Positions 50,877 to 59,771 of a DNA stretch of 64,000 nucleotides are shown here, in pieces (position 1 is the first letter of the stretch; each line of letters opens with the position of its first letter). Position numbers and translations under genes: made by a program. The notes beneath the pieces are model-generated. The model saw nothing but the letters and a program-made list of their open reading frames with translations, was not told the DNA's origin and did not search any database. The stretch is from Suilimivivens aceti (GTDB lineage Bacteria > Bacillota > Clostridia > Lachnospirales > Lachnospiraceae): positions 1 through 64,000 of the forward strand of contig NZ_JAOQKJ010000005.1 in the NCBI RefSeq assembly GCF_025567405.1, in the 5' to 3' direction.

Positions 50877-52679
50877 ATGATTGACTTTACAAGACCAGAG
50901 GACATCGACCTGGATGCTTCTGAAAAAGCACTTTTGGAGACTTTTAAAAGAAACGAAGGCAACAGCCTGAAAATACTTCTCAGCATTTATAAGGGATATT
51001 ACGGAAAGCTGTTTCTTTCCATTGTATTTTTTGCCATCAAGCATTCGCCTGTCTGGGTTCTTCCCATTGTAACGGCAAATATCATCAATATAGCAACAGA
51101 AAGACCTGACAACGCAGGTATGAAAATCCTGGTTAATGCGCTGTTCATGTCTTTCTTTATGATACAGAACATTTTTACTAATTATCTGCATACCTGGCTA
51201 TATGCCAAAACTGTCAGGAGCGTAGAACAGGAGCTGAGAAGCTCTCTGGTCAGGAAGCTGCAGCAGCTTTCCATTTCCTACCATAATGAAATGCAGTCCG
51301 GCCGTCTTCAGTCCAAGATCATGCGTGACGTGGAGCAGATCGAAACCCTGTCTTCGCAGATCTTTATCAGTGTACTCAGCATTCTGCTTAATATTATTGT
51401 GGCCTTTGGCGTTGTCATCTTTAAAAGCCTGACGGTCTTCCTGTTCTTCCTGGCTACGATCCCGGTTGCTGTCCTTCTGATGGTTTCCTTCAAAAGCAGG
51501 ATCAAGCAGTACAACTCCGATTTCCGTAAGGAAATGGAGGAAACCTCTGTCAGGGTCATGGAAATGGTGGAGCTGATCCCGGTTACCAGAGCCCACGCCC
51601 TGGAAAAGCAGGAAACCTCCAAGATCGACCATCAGCTCAGCAATGTAGCACAGAAAGGGCTGAAGCTGGACATGATCCAGACCTACTTTTCTTCAATAAG
51701 CTGGGTTGCATTCCAGCTGTTCCAGGTACTGTGCCTTGCGTTTACCGGTTATCTTGCTTCCAGGGGAAGTATTTCCGTCGGTGAAGTAGTTATGTACCAG
51801 ACCTACTTTTCCTCTATTGTCAATCAGGTATCCGGGATCATTACATTGCTTCCCATTATTTCCAAGGGACTTGAGTCCGTCAATTCTGTCGGTGATATCC
51901 TGCTCTGTCATGACGTGGAGGATAACCGGAATAAACAGAAGATCCAGGAGCTTACCGGTGACATCACCTTTGACCATGTGGCCTTCCAGTATTACGATGC
52001 CGAATCACCTGTCCTTAAGGATGTCAGCTTCCATATCAGACCCGGTGAGACAGTTGCCTTCGTAGGTGGCTCCGGTGCCGGAAAAACTACGATCCTGAAT
52101 CTTGTTATCGGCTTTATCAAAACTACAGAAGGCCGGATCCTGATTGACGGTATGGATCTGAATACCTTAAACCTCCAAAGCTACCGTTCCCATATTGCTG
52201 TCGTACCACAGCAGTCGATCCTGTTCTCCGGGACGATCCGGGATAACATCACCTATGGTATGAACCATATTTCTGATGAGCTGATGAACCAGGTGGTTAA
52301 GGCAGCCAACCTGGAGGAGCTGATCGCTTCTCTTCCAGAAGGACTGGATACTCAGATCACAGAGCATGGCAACAGCCTTTCAGGCGGTCAGAGACAGCGG
52401 ATCTCCATCGCCAGAGCCTTTGTACGGAATCCCAGGATCCTGATTCTGGACGAAGCCACCTCTGCACTTGATACGATCTCTGAAAAAAAGATCCAGGAGG
52501 CAATCCACAATCTGGTGCAGAACCGCACGACTCTGATCGTGGCACACAGACTATCGACAATCCGTGATGCTGACCGGATCGCTGTTGTAGGAAACGGTGG
52601 TATTAAAGAATTCGGAACCTATGAAGAATTAATGGCTCTGAAGGGCGAATTTTACCGCCTGAAGAACTTACAGATTTGA
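50877..52679 (+). CDS. type I ABC exporter (fused permease/ATPase)
   Basis: The 600-residue half-transporter has six membrane segments in residues 40-330 and a C-terminal ATPase. Walker A is FVGGSGAGKTTILNL, the signature is LSGGQRQRISIARA, Walker B is ILILDEATSALD, and the switch is AHRLSTI. It would work as a homodimer, since no second half-transporter is adjacent. Substrates of this class include peptides, lipids and drugs. Its coupling to a glycoside hydrolase gene is unusual. A terminator follows at 52702-52735. Confidence 0.93.
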   Translation: MIDFTRPEDIDLDASEKALLETFKRNEGNSLKILLSIYKGYYGKLFLSIVFFAIKHSPVWVLPIVTANIINIATERPDNAGMKILVNALFMSFFMIQNIFTNYLHTWLYAKTVRSVEQELRSSLVRKLQQLSISYHNEMQSGRLQSKIMRDVEQIETLSSQIFISVLSILLNIIVAFGVVIFKSLTVFLFFLATIPVAVLLMVSFKSRIKQYNSDFRKEMEETSVRVMEMVELIPVTRAHALEKQETSKIDHQLSNVAQKGLKLDMIQTYFSSISWVAFQLFQVLCLAFTGYLASRGSISVGEVVMYQTYFSSIVNQVSGIITLLPIISKGLESVNSVGDILLCHDVEDNRNKQKIQELTGDITFDHVAFQYYDAESPVLKDVSFHIRPGETVAFVGGSGAGKTTILNLVIGFIKTTEGRILIDGMDLNTLNLQSYRSHIAVVPQQSILFSGTIRDNITYGMNHISDELMNQVVKAANLEELIASLPEGLDTQITEHGNSLSGGQRQRISIARAFVRNPRILILDEATSALDTISEKKIQEAIHNLVQNRTTLIVAHRLSTIRDADRIAVVGNGGIKEFGTYEELMALKGEFYRLKNLQI

Positions 52680-52701
52680 TTTTGCTTACTTCTTAAATCT
52701 G

Positions 52702-52735
52702 CAGCCGGTCTTAAAAGGTAAGACCGGCTGTTTCT
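52702..52735 (+). terminator. terminator of the ABC exporter gene
   Basis: A perfect 12-base-pair stem (CAGCCGGTCTTA with its complement, five-base loop) is followed by TTTCT on the plus strand. It overlaps the last codons of the convergent permease gene. Confidence 0.8.
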
Positions 52736-53577
52736 ATCAGAATTCCTGATACTACTCCAATGATATAGAGCAGCAACGTAATTCTTAGATTCTCTTTAAC
52801 ATTTTCATTAACACGGAACAGCACGAGAAGCCCTACCCCGGCTCCTGCCAGAAGTCCTGCCATCATGGCACCGCCATTTATCATTCCTTCCAGATACAAC
52901 TGTGTCAGTACCACCGATGCCGCACAGTTTGGGATCAGTCCCACAAGACCTGCGATCACAGGGCCAAGCACCGGTCTGCTGCTGAGCAGCGTTGAAAGAC
53001 TGTCCTCCCCGATATAACTGATCAGCAGATTCAGGATAAAAGAAACAACCACGATGAAAAACAGGATCTGCAGCGTATGGGAAATGGCTGCCTTCCAGAT
53101 ATTTCCCTGCCCGCAATGACAGTGCTGGTGATCGCACATCTCATCAATCTTCAGGTGCTCCGTTTCTCCCGTTTCCTTATGCTTCTTCTGTAGTACAAGA
53201 TCGATCACAAAGCCGGCTGCCATACCGATCAGAACCTTAATAGACAGGATCTTAAGTATCGTTCCGATAGCTACCTGATTGGAAATAAATACCGGAAGCA
53301 TTTCATCTGATGTGGAAAGAAAAATAGATATAAGGGTTCCCAGCGTAATGATCCTTCCTGCATACAGATTAGACGCCGCAGCGGAAAATCCGCATTGCGG
53401 CACCATACCAAGAACGCTTCCGATCAGAGGTCCAAAGCCGCCTGCCTTTTCTACCAGCTCCTCCGCCTTATCTCCTGCCTTGTGTTCAATATATTCCATA
53501 GCCAGATAGGTCAGGAACAGAAAGGGCAGGAGCTTTAACGCATCTACAAGTGTATCTTCAATAACATCTAATAACAT
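52711..53577 (-). CDS. ArsP-like (arsenic efflux/putative Mn) permease
   Basis: The 288-residue protein has about eight membrane segments in two related halves. The phrases GSVLGMVPQCGFSAAASNLYAG and GLVGLIPNCAASVVLTQLYLEG face each other and carry the paired proline and cysteine typical of the ArsP_2/DUF2899 family. A central loop has CDHQHCHCG, a likely metal-binding cluster. It has been annotated as arsenic efflux or manganese transport in relatives; the true substrate is not certain. AAGGAG precedes the ATG. Confidence 0.82.
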   Translation of the reverse strand: MLLDVIEDTLVDALKLLPFLFLTYLAMEYIEHKAGDKAEELVEKAGGFGPLIGSVLGMVPQCGFSAAASNLYAGRIITLGTLISIFLSTSDEMLPVFISNQVAIGTILKILSIKVLIGMAAGFVIDLVLQKKHKETGETEHLKIDEMCDHQHCHCGQGNIWKAAISHTLQILFFIVVVSFILNLLISYIGEDSLSTLLSSRPVLGPVIAGLVGLIPNCAASVVLTQLYLEGMINGGAMMAGLLAGAGVGLLVLFRVNENVKENLRITLLLYIIGVVSGILIETAGLTF

Positions 53578-53600
53578 AAAAACTCCTTACTCACAGACTC

Positions 53601-54164
53601 CTATTTCAGCAGTCTGTATTTACCAATGACCGGCAGCTCCTTGGCCCTGCCATTTGCTGCATTTACAATACCAATGATCATCAATACAAAGAAAGCAATG
53701 CTGACTGCGCTGAGAATCGTTCCGATAAACGCAAGTCTCCAGCTGATCGCATACAGGATCGCATTCACGATACGGAGCGCGATATTGTATGCTGCAGAAG
53801 CGATCAGAAGCAGCAGTCCCTGATTTGCATGATATCTGGCAAATTTGGAATCCTTTGCCCCCAGGATCGGTACCAGCACCAGAATCCCGATATAGGAAAG
53901 CACTGCCATAACCTTGTTCTGTTGTATATCTTCCGGGTCAAACTGATCCGTGGTATCCTCGGTATCATTCAGATCCTGGATCGTTTCCTCAAAATTTTTC
54001 TTTTCGTTTGTGGATCCACTGGTCTGTGTACCTGATGTACGTGTACTGTCTGCTCCGGCTGTACCATTTTTTCCTGCTGTATTTCCTTCTACTGCAGATC
54101 CACAGTTGGGACAGAACCTCACTCCTTCTTCCAGTTTTGCTCCGCAATTCTGACAAAAAGCCAT
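53601..54164 (-). CDS. zinc-ribbon membrane protein
   Basis: The 187-residue protein starts with a zinc ribbon, FCQNCGAKLEEGVRFCPNCG (two Cys-x2-Cys pairs). A Ser/Thr/Gly-rich linker and three or four hydrophobic segments in the last 100 residues follow, reminiscent of DUF4870-type proteins. Function is unknown. It has a strong GGAGG site and a likely promoter: TTGCGC, an 18-base spacer and TATACT upstream at about 54220. Confidence 0.75.
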   Translation of the reverse strand: MAFCQNCGAKLEEGVRFCPNCGSAVEGNTAGKNGTAGADSTRTSGTQTSGSTNEKKNFEETIQDLNDTEDTTDQFDPEDIQQNKVMAVLSYIGILVLVPILGAKDSKFARYHANQGLLLLIASAAYNIALRIVNAILYAISWRLAFIGTILSAVSIAFFVLMIIGIVNAANGRAKELPVIGKYRLLK

Positions 54165-54267
54165 ACCTGCTTCCTCCTTTTTACACCTGTCTGTTTCCCA
54201 AAAACAGGTTCGCTCCCAAGTATATCACAGATACACCTGAGAGCGCAAATTTTTACTATTAAAACCT

Positions 54268-55446
54268 CTATGCCCGAAGACGGTCAAATATCGTTGCCAG
54301 CAGATAGGAAAGTCCATAGCGCAGCCCTTCCTCGTCCATCCGGTAGTTAGGATTGTGGTGCGGAAATGTGGTGTGCTTCTCTTCATCTGCTGTTCCGATC
54401 TCTACAAAGCAGGCCGGACAGTTCTTCTGCAGGGCAGAGAAATCTTCGCCCGGCATAATGGGATTGATGTGCAGAATCGACTCTTCACCCCACAGCTTCT
54501 TCAGCTGCTGCTCAACATTTTCGGTCAATTCCTTATCATTAATCACGCTGGAATAGCCTCTTTCAAACTTAAACTCATAAGAAGCTCCCGCTGATTTCGT
54601 GATGCCACTGATGATCTCTTCGATCATGGCTTCCATTTTCCCACGCATCTCTTCGGAAAAGGTTCTGGTAGAACCGGTCAGTGTCATTTCACCAGGTATG
54701 ATATTGTAGGCATCACCTGCATTTACCTGGCATACTGACAGCACTGCCGGCTCGAAAGCTGCCACCCTGCGGGAAAGAATGGACTGCAGTGCCACAATGA
54801 TCTCCGCTCCTGTCACGATCGGATCAATGCTCTGCTCCGGCATGGAGGAATGGCCTCCCTTGCCGATCACACGGATATCAAAACGGTCTGTTGCTGAGGT
54901 CAGAGCCCCTGCCCGGACGCCATAAGTCCCTGTCGGGAAATTGGAAGACAGATGCAGTCCATACAGCTCGTCTACACCCTCCATAACACCTGCCTCATAC
55001 AGCTCCTGTGCACCTCCCGGCGGCACTTCCTCTGCATGCTGGAAGATACATACGATACTGCCATGCAGCTCGTCCTTATGCTGTTCAAAAATCCTGGCTG
55101 CCGCAAGCAGCATAGCCGCATGACCATCATGTCCGCAGGCATGCATGACACCATCATTGACAGAGCAGAATTCCAGCTCATTTTTTTCCTGGATCGGAAG
55201 GGCATCAATATCGGCACGGATAGCAACCGTCTTTCCCGGATATACTCCGTGGATAACAGCCACAACACCAGTTTTCACAGGTCTTCTGATGTCCTCTATC
55301 CCTGCCGCTTCCAGTTCCCTGCAGAGAAATTCTGTCGTCTGATATTCCTCAAATGACAGTTCGGGATGTTTATGAAGATGACGCCTGTCAGAGATCATCT
55401 GCGGCATGACATCATCTACGATCTTTTTTATCATAGACACTTCCAT
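54268..55446 (-). CDS. M20D family amidohydrolase
   Basis: The protein is a zinc-dependent carboxypeptidase-like amidohydrolase. It has RHLHKHPELSFEEYQT at the start, RADIDALPI, HACGHDGHAAMLL, HAEEVPPGGA, and a C-terminal GEDFSALQK with the final histidine in THFPHHNPNYR-like sequence. Members cleave N-acyl amino acids, hippurate or indole-acetyl amides. I place the start at about 55446, after the preceding permease's stop. A longer reading would overlap that gene by 40 bases. Confidence 0.9.
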   Translation of the reverse strand: MEVSMIKKIVDDVMPQMISDRRHLHKHPELSFEEYQTTEFLCRELEAAGIEDIRRPVKTGVVAVIHGVYPGKTVAIRADIDALPIQEKNELEFCSVNDGVMHACGHDGHAAMLLAAARIFEQHKDELHGSIVCIFQHAEEVPPGGAQELYEAGVMEGVDELYGLHLSSNFPTGTYGVRAGALTSATDRFDIRVIGKGGHSSMPEQSIDPIVTGAEIIVALQSILSRRVAAFEPAVLSVCQVNAGDAYNIIPGEMTLTGSTRTFSEEMRGKMEAMIEEIISGITKSAGASYEFKFERGYSSVINDKELTENVEQQLKKLWGEESILHINPIMPGEDFSALQKNCPACFVEIGTADEEKHTTFPHHNPNYRMDEEGLRYGLSYLLATIFDRLRA

Positions 55447-55466
55447 TTTCTGTTTCTGTCCTTTTC

Positions 55467-56807
55467 CTAGAAAATATAATACAGGCTCATCAATGCTGTC
55501 ATGACCCATACAGGAAGTGACGGAATGTACTTCTTGTCACGTTCAAACAGGGCACGGAAAATATTGATAAACATATATACGAACATACCAATCACAATAC
55601 CGCCTACATAATCTGACATATATACGGTGGTCAGCCACATAGCTGCAACTGGCAGGAACTCAATCGGCTCAAAGTCCAGATCCTTTACAGTCTCCAGCAT
55701 GGAAATACCAACGACTACCAGTGCTGCACCGGTTGCTGCGCCGGGGATCATCAGGAACAGAGGGCTTACGAAGCAGCAAAGCAGAAACAGAAAAGAGGTT
55801 GCTACATTGCTCAAACCTGTACGGCTTCCGGATTCAATACCAGATGCTGACTCTGCAAAACAGCTTACCGTGGAAATACCAAAAATAGAACCTACCAGTG
55901 TGGAGCAGGAGTCTACCAGGAAGACACGACCAAATGCAGGGAAGTTTCCATCCTCATCCAGCAGGTTTGCCTTACCGGCAAGCGCAAATCCGGAACCCAT
56001 GGTTCCAAAGAAGTCGTTGATCAGAAGCATCATGATCAACGGTACGAAGCTCAGCTTCAGTGCACCAAAAATATCTACCTGGAATGCTACATCTTTAATA
56101 GCACTGAATCCACCAATAGTGAAAATAGATTCCGGAAGAACAGTAACACCCATGGGGATTCCGATAATAGTGGTCAGGATGATACCGATCAGAAGTGCAC
56201 CACGGATCTTGTACTCACGTCCGTTGATATTGAACTTTACATAAGTAAGCACAAAGCAGATTGCGATACCGATCACACCAAGGATCGTGCTCTTTGCATG
56301 ATAATCGCCATAAGTAAGTCCTGATTCTGTTGCTGCGTAAAGACCGCAGGAATTCATACCTACACGGGCGATCAGGAAACCTACAGAAGCTGCCAGACCG
56401 ATCTTGAGGTTCTTTGGCAGACATCTTGCAAAAAGCTCTCTTAAGTTAAATAAGGAAACCAGAATAAATACAATACCTGAAATAGCTACAATACCAAATG
56501 CCTGTGCATAGGTAGCAGTACCATCTGCAACCCATCCTGCGATCAGACCGGGAATGACAAGTACCGGTGCAAGGCAGATCGGGGTATTGGAATACAATCC
56601 CATAGCCAGACAGGCTGCTGCTGTTACAAGTGCGGTACAGATCAGTACACCCGTCAGGTTGATTCCGGGAATCGCTGACATTGACCAGGTCATATATGCG
56701 AGGATATATGCCATTGTTGCAAAGGTTGTTGCGCCACCGATCAGCTCAGTACTGATAGATGAACCACGCTCTGTGATTTTGAAAAAATCATCCAGTTTTT
56801 TCTTCAT
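55467..56807 (-). CDS. NCS2-type purine (hypoxanthine/guanine/adenine) permease
   Basis: The protein has about 12 membrane segments with ERGSSISTELIGGATTFATMAYIL at the N-terminus. The family motifs LCLAPVLVIPGL-like region and DFFGTMGSGFALAGKANL follow, and then the ESASGIESGSRTGLSNVATS motif typical of the AzgA branch. It imports purine bases by proton symport. I prefer the ATG at 56807, which has AGAGG eight bases upstream, to the one at 56825. No purine riboswitch is seen between it and tatD. It probably shares the tatD promoter. Confidence 0.93.
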   Translation of the reverse strand: MKKKLDDFFKITERGSSISTELIGGATTFATMAYILAYMTWSMSAIPGINLTGVLICTALVTAAACLAMGLYSNTPICLAPVLVIPGLIAGWVADGTATYAQAFGIVAISGIVFILVSLFNLRELFARCLPKNLKIGLAASVGFLIARVGMNSCGLYAATESGLTYGDYHAKSTILGVIGIAICFVLTYVKFNINGREYKIRGALLIGIILTTIIGIPMGVTVLPESIFTIGGFSAIKDVAFQVDIFGALKLSFVPLIMMLLINDFFGTMGSGFALAGKANLLDEDGNFPAFGRVFLVDSCSTLVGSIFGISTVSCFAESASGIESGSRTGLSNVATSFLFLLCCFVSPLFLMIPGAATGAALVVVGISMLETVKDLDFEPIEFLPVAAMWLTTVYMSDYVGGIVIGMFVYMFINIFRALFERDKKYIPSLPVWVMTALMSLYYIF

Positions 56808-56863
56808 GTTTTTGTCCTCTCTCATTTTGTCTATCTCACAAATCTCCTTGTTTTATCCCGAGA

Positions 56864-57637
56864 TCAGCAAGCAATGTGATAAAGTCTGGCTGCATTTTCC
56901 CTTGCGGTATCCACAACCTCCTGAGGAGTCATGTCTCCTCTGATCTCTGAAATGGTTTCTGCCACTTTGGCGATCATATCCGGTGTCGCCGGCATCTCCA
57001 TTCCATAGTTTGGTAAAAATGGTGCATCCGTTTCCAAGAGGATCAGTTCCTTCGGGCACTCTCTGGCAAGCTGCACAAGACAGTCACTTCCAGGGTAAGT
57101 GATCTGGGGACCAAATCCCATATAGATTCCCATTTTGATAAATTCTCTTGCATATTCAATCGGTGAAAAGATACGATGGATTGCTCCTCTGATATGATAA
57201 TCCTTCAGAATACGCAGTGTGTCTTCATCTGCCTCACGGTTGTGGATCACAACCGGCAGATCCAGCTCTTCTGCCAGAACAAGCTGTTCTCTGAAACATT
57301 TCTCCTGAATGGCCGGATCCGGATGCTCTTCATATCCGTAGTCCATTCCGATCTCGCCAATAGCCACTACCTTCCTGCGCTTCGCATACCCTCGCAGTGT
57401 CTCAATATAATCTTCAGGAAGACTCGCTGTCTCATTAGGGTAAATACCAACAGATGCATATACCATGTCATATTTCTCTGCCATCTCACAGGAACGGAGA
57501 CTTGAAGGAAGCTCTGAGCCTGAGTTCATGATCGCCACAACACCTGCTGCCTGCTGCTCTTCCAGCACCTGATCCAGTCTGTCTGCAAAGCAGGGATCGT
57601 CCATATGACAGTGAGTATCAATGATTCCTTTTAACAT
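56864..57637 (-). CDS. TatD family hydrolase, second copy
   Basis: The protein has IIDTHCHMDD, GEIGMDYGYEEHPD, IHNREADEDT, AIHRIFS and LLETDAPFLP, so the metal ligands are kept. The start is the ATG at 57637 with GGAGG seven bases upstream, giving 257 residues. A longer frame would include the promoter at 57681-57708. It differs clearly from the copy at 46216, with VVHCYS replaced by AIHRIFS. It may have a distinct nucleic acid substrate. It precedes the purine permease. Confidence 0.93.
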   Translation of the reverse strand: MLKGIIDTHCHMDDPCFADRLDQVLEEQQAAGVVAIMNSGSELPSSLRSCEMAEKYDMVYASVGIYPNETASLPEDYIETLRGYAKRRKVVAIGEIGMDYGYEEHPDPAIQEKCFREQLVLAEELDLPVVIHNREADEDTLRILKDYHIRGAIHRIFSPIEYAREFIKMGIYMGFGPQITYPGSDCLVQLARECPKELILLETDAPFLPNYGMEMPATPDMIAKVAETISEIRGDMTPQEVVDTARENAARLYHIAC

Positions 57638-57680
57638 AATTTCCTCCATAATCGGATAATCATTCTCTAATTCCTTATTT

Positions 57681-57708
57681 ATCATAGCAAAATTGTAGGT
57701 ACTTTCAA
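57681..57708 (-). promoter_or_regulatory. promoter of the second tatD/NCS2 transcript
   Basis: On the minus strand TTGAAA (57708-57703), a 16-base spacer and TATGAT (57686-57681) lie about 43 bases before the ATG at 57637. Confidence 0.65.
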
Positions 57709-57794
57709 CACTTATTTAATTATGGTAATATAATAGAAAATACATTGTCCAAAATCAGAATAGAACATAAAGAATCAGATGGGAGACTTCAAAT

Positions 57795-58388
57795 ATGAAA
57801 CTGGCTGTTTACTTCCCCGGTGTCGGCTACCACTGTGACAAACCACTGCTGTACTATGCCAGAAAAATCGCTGCCGCCTGTGGCTATGAACAGCATATTA
57901 GCTTATCTTATACAACTCAGATCAGGGATCTCCTCGGAAATCCTATCAATATGAAAGCTGCTTTTCTGGAGCTGTATGAGCAGGCAGAGAGTGCACTTGA
58001 CAAGACAGCGGCTTTCTCACAGCAGTCAGGCGTAGCTTCCTGCTGTGACGAAATCCTCTTTATCTCAAAGAGTGTTGGTACTGCCATCGCTGCCCGTTAT
58101 ACTAGCGAGCATAACATCCCCTGCCGGCATATCCTGTATACACCTCTTGCAGAAACCTTTGCTTTTCATCCCCGGAATGGAATCGCCTTTACAGGAACTG
58201 CCGATCCCTGGGTTAATACCACAGTGATCCGGCAGCAATGCCAGGAACATCAGATACCGTTTTTTCTCTATGAAAATGCAAACCACTCACTGGAAACTGG
58301 TGATGTGTTCCGGAATCTGGACATCATAAAAGAAGTTATGCAGAAAACAGAAGAATTTATCAGAAAAGGAATTGGAAATCACTTATGA
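57795..58388 (+). CDS. alpha/beta-hydrolase-like protein
   Basis: The 197-residue protein resembles a small alpha/beta hydrolase. The nucleophile elbow would be FISKSVGTAIAARY (serine in S-x-S-x-G), followed by the Asp in GTADPWVN and the His in ENANHSLE. It begins YFPGVGYHCDKPLLYYARKI. No lid or signal peptide is seen. The substrate is unknown. Its stop overlaps the start of the SseB-like gene by four bases. GGGAG precedes the ATG. Confidence 0.72.
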   Translation: MKLAVYFPGVGYHCDKPLLYYARKIAAACGYEQHISLSYTTQIRDLLGNPINMKAAFLELYEQAESALDKTAAFSQQSGVASCCDEILFISKSVGTAIAARYTSEHNIPCRHILYTPLAETFAFHPRNGIAFTGTADPWVNTTVIRQQCQEHQIPFFLYENANHSLETGDVFRNLDIIKEVMQKTEEFIRKGIGNHL

Positions 58389-58792
58389 CAAACCAGGATG
58401 AACGTTTAAAAGGAAATGAAAAAATAGAAACTGCTATTGCTGCTCTTCAGCAGGAGCCCAGCGATGAGCTGCTGGCACACACACTGACTATCATCAGACG
58501 GCGAATGAAGGAACAGGGGCAGTTTATCCTGGCAGTTGAACCTGCCGCTGCCGGAACCCAGATCAATATACAGGCTGTAAAAGCCCCGGACGGCACCACC
58601 TGGTGGGCCGCCTTCACCAGCTTTGACGAGGAATTAAAAGGAAGTGGAAGTGTCATGTCCACCTTTCTCACAGATATCCAACAGTTGTTTGAAGCAGCCC
58701 TGAAAACAGAAGAAATCAAAGGAGTTATCCTGAATCCCTGGAACCGCACCCTGATGCTGGATAAGAGCCTGATTAGGATTATCATTGGCTGA
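58385..58792 (+). CDS. SseB-like protein (N-terminal domain)
   Basis: The 135-residue protein has the phrase TTWWAAFTSFDEELKGSG and, near the end, KGVILNPWNRTLMLDKSLIRIIIG, which match the SseB N-terminal domain. E. coli SseB enhances serine sensitivity; in other bacteria the domain occurs in effector-like proteins. The function here is unknown. It overlaps the hydrolase gene (ATGA), so the two are translated together. Confidence 0.8.
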   Translation: MTNQDERLKGNEKIETAIAALQQEPSDELLAHTLTIIRRRMKEQGQFILAVEPAAAGTQINIQAVKAPDGTTWWAAFTSFDEELKGSGSVMSTFLTDIQQLFEAALKTEEIKGVILNPWNRTLMLDKSLIRIIIG

Positions 58793-58836
58793 AAATCGGA
58801 TATTTTCATAAACGCAGATACTTTTTGATGGACAAT

Positions 58837-59643
58837 TCATTTCTTTGCCCTTCTGTACTCTGAAGGGGTTAAGGAATACACCTGCTTAAATGATCTGCAG
58901 AAATAATCTTTATTACTGAAGCCCGTATCTATTGAAATAGCACTTACCTTCTTTTCTGTATTACTAAGAAGTAATGCTGCTTCCTTTAGCCTGTAGCATA
59001 TCAGATAATTGACCGGAGATGTATTCAGCACATTCCGAAATAAATTCAGGGCAGTACTGGTACTCACATTACCAGCTTTAGCAATATCTGAAAGGGAAAT
59101 TCTTTCCGTGTAATTCAGGTGAATGAACTGCATCATCATTTGTAAACGTGCAAGTGATGATGAATTCGTACTTTGAATTTTCGGGCAGCAGACAACATTT
59201 GACGTTATGTGTTCCCATATCTTTTGTATCTGAACAGATATCTGAAGTTCATTTATTTCACATCTGCTGAGCTGTATAAGCCTTTGCATCTCAGACAGTA
59301 TTTCTTCCTGCCACTCCTGTGAAGAAGAAAAAATATAATAATCCAGAGATGCGTTCAAAAAGGGTAACACAAATTTCTGATAGATCAGGCTTTCTGTCGG
59401 AGCAATCAGAGATGGAAGAAAGAGAAAATTAGGAATTGCAGCGTTGTTTTCGGAATGCATTTTATGAAGAACCCTGGAATTGATAAAAATTCCCTGTCCC
59501 TTAGACAAATCAAAATTCTTTTCCCCTATATGAAAGTGAACCATACCAGCTTCGATATATACAAATTCAAATTCAGCATGCCAATGCCAGTCAATACAGT
59601 TAAAATCAACTTTTCTATCTGTGACATGACAGCCTCCACACAA
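58837..59643 (-). CDS. AraC family regulator (cupin type), N-terminus uncertain
   Basis: A cupin core (IDWHWHAEFEFVYIEAGMVHFHIGEK) is followed by a C-terminal AraC domain (ISLSDIAKAGNVSTSTALNLF, GFSNKDYFCRSFKQVYSLTPSEYR). The only in-frame start is a TTG at 59643 with no ribosome site, because a stop lies three codons upstream. A good GGAGG-N5-ATG lies a few codons inside but in another frame, so a small indel may have damaged the start. It is divergent from the MFS gene and probably regulates it. Confidence 0.8.
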   Translation of the reverse strand: MCGGCHVTDRKVDFNCIDWHWHAEFEFVYIEAGMVHFHIGEKNFDLSKGQGIFINSRVLHKMHSENNAAIPNFLFLPSLIAPTESLIYQKFVLPFLNASLDYYIFSSSQEWQEEILSEMQRLIQLSRCEINELQISVQIQKIWEHITSNVVCCPKIQSTNSSSLARLQMMMQFIHLNYTERISLSDIAKAGNVSTSTALNLFRNVLNTSPVNYLICYRLKEAALLLSNTEKKVSAISIDTGFSNKDYFCRSFKQVYSLTPSEYRRAKK

Positions 59644-59684
59644 CCCGTTTTATGATATTCTACAGTATATTGACGAAATAATAC

Positions 59685-59703
59685 AGTGAAAAAGAAGTGA
59701 AAA
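59685..59703 (+). promoter_or_regulatory. direct repeats in the AraC/MFS divergent region
   Basis: AGTGAAAA occurs twice with an 11-base period (59685-59692, 59696-59703), directly upstream of TATTAT and TATAGT boxes for the MFS gene. It is a plausible activator site. Confidence 0.35.
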
Positions 59704-59771
59704 TATTATATAGTACTATTTAATGGTGCTGAATAGATAAATACACCAAAGAGCTACGAGGAGAAAAATCG

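Noticed and set aside
51198..51632. Open frames on the minus strand inside the ABC exporter gene
   Set aside because: They are mirror frames of a gene with all ABC motifs intact.
56808..56863. A purine riboswitch in front of the NCS2 permease
   Set aside because: The gap is only about 56 bases and lacks the conserved loop and junction sequences.
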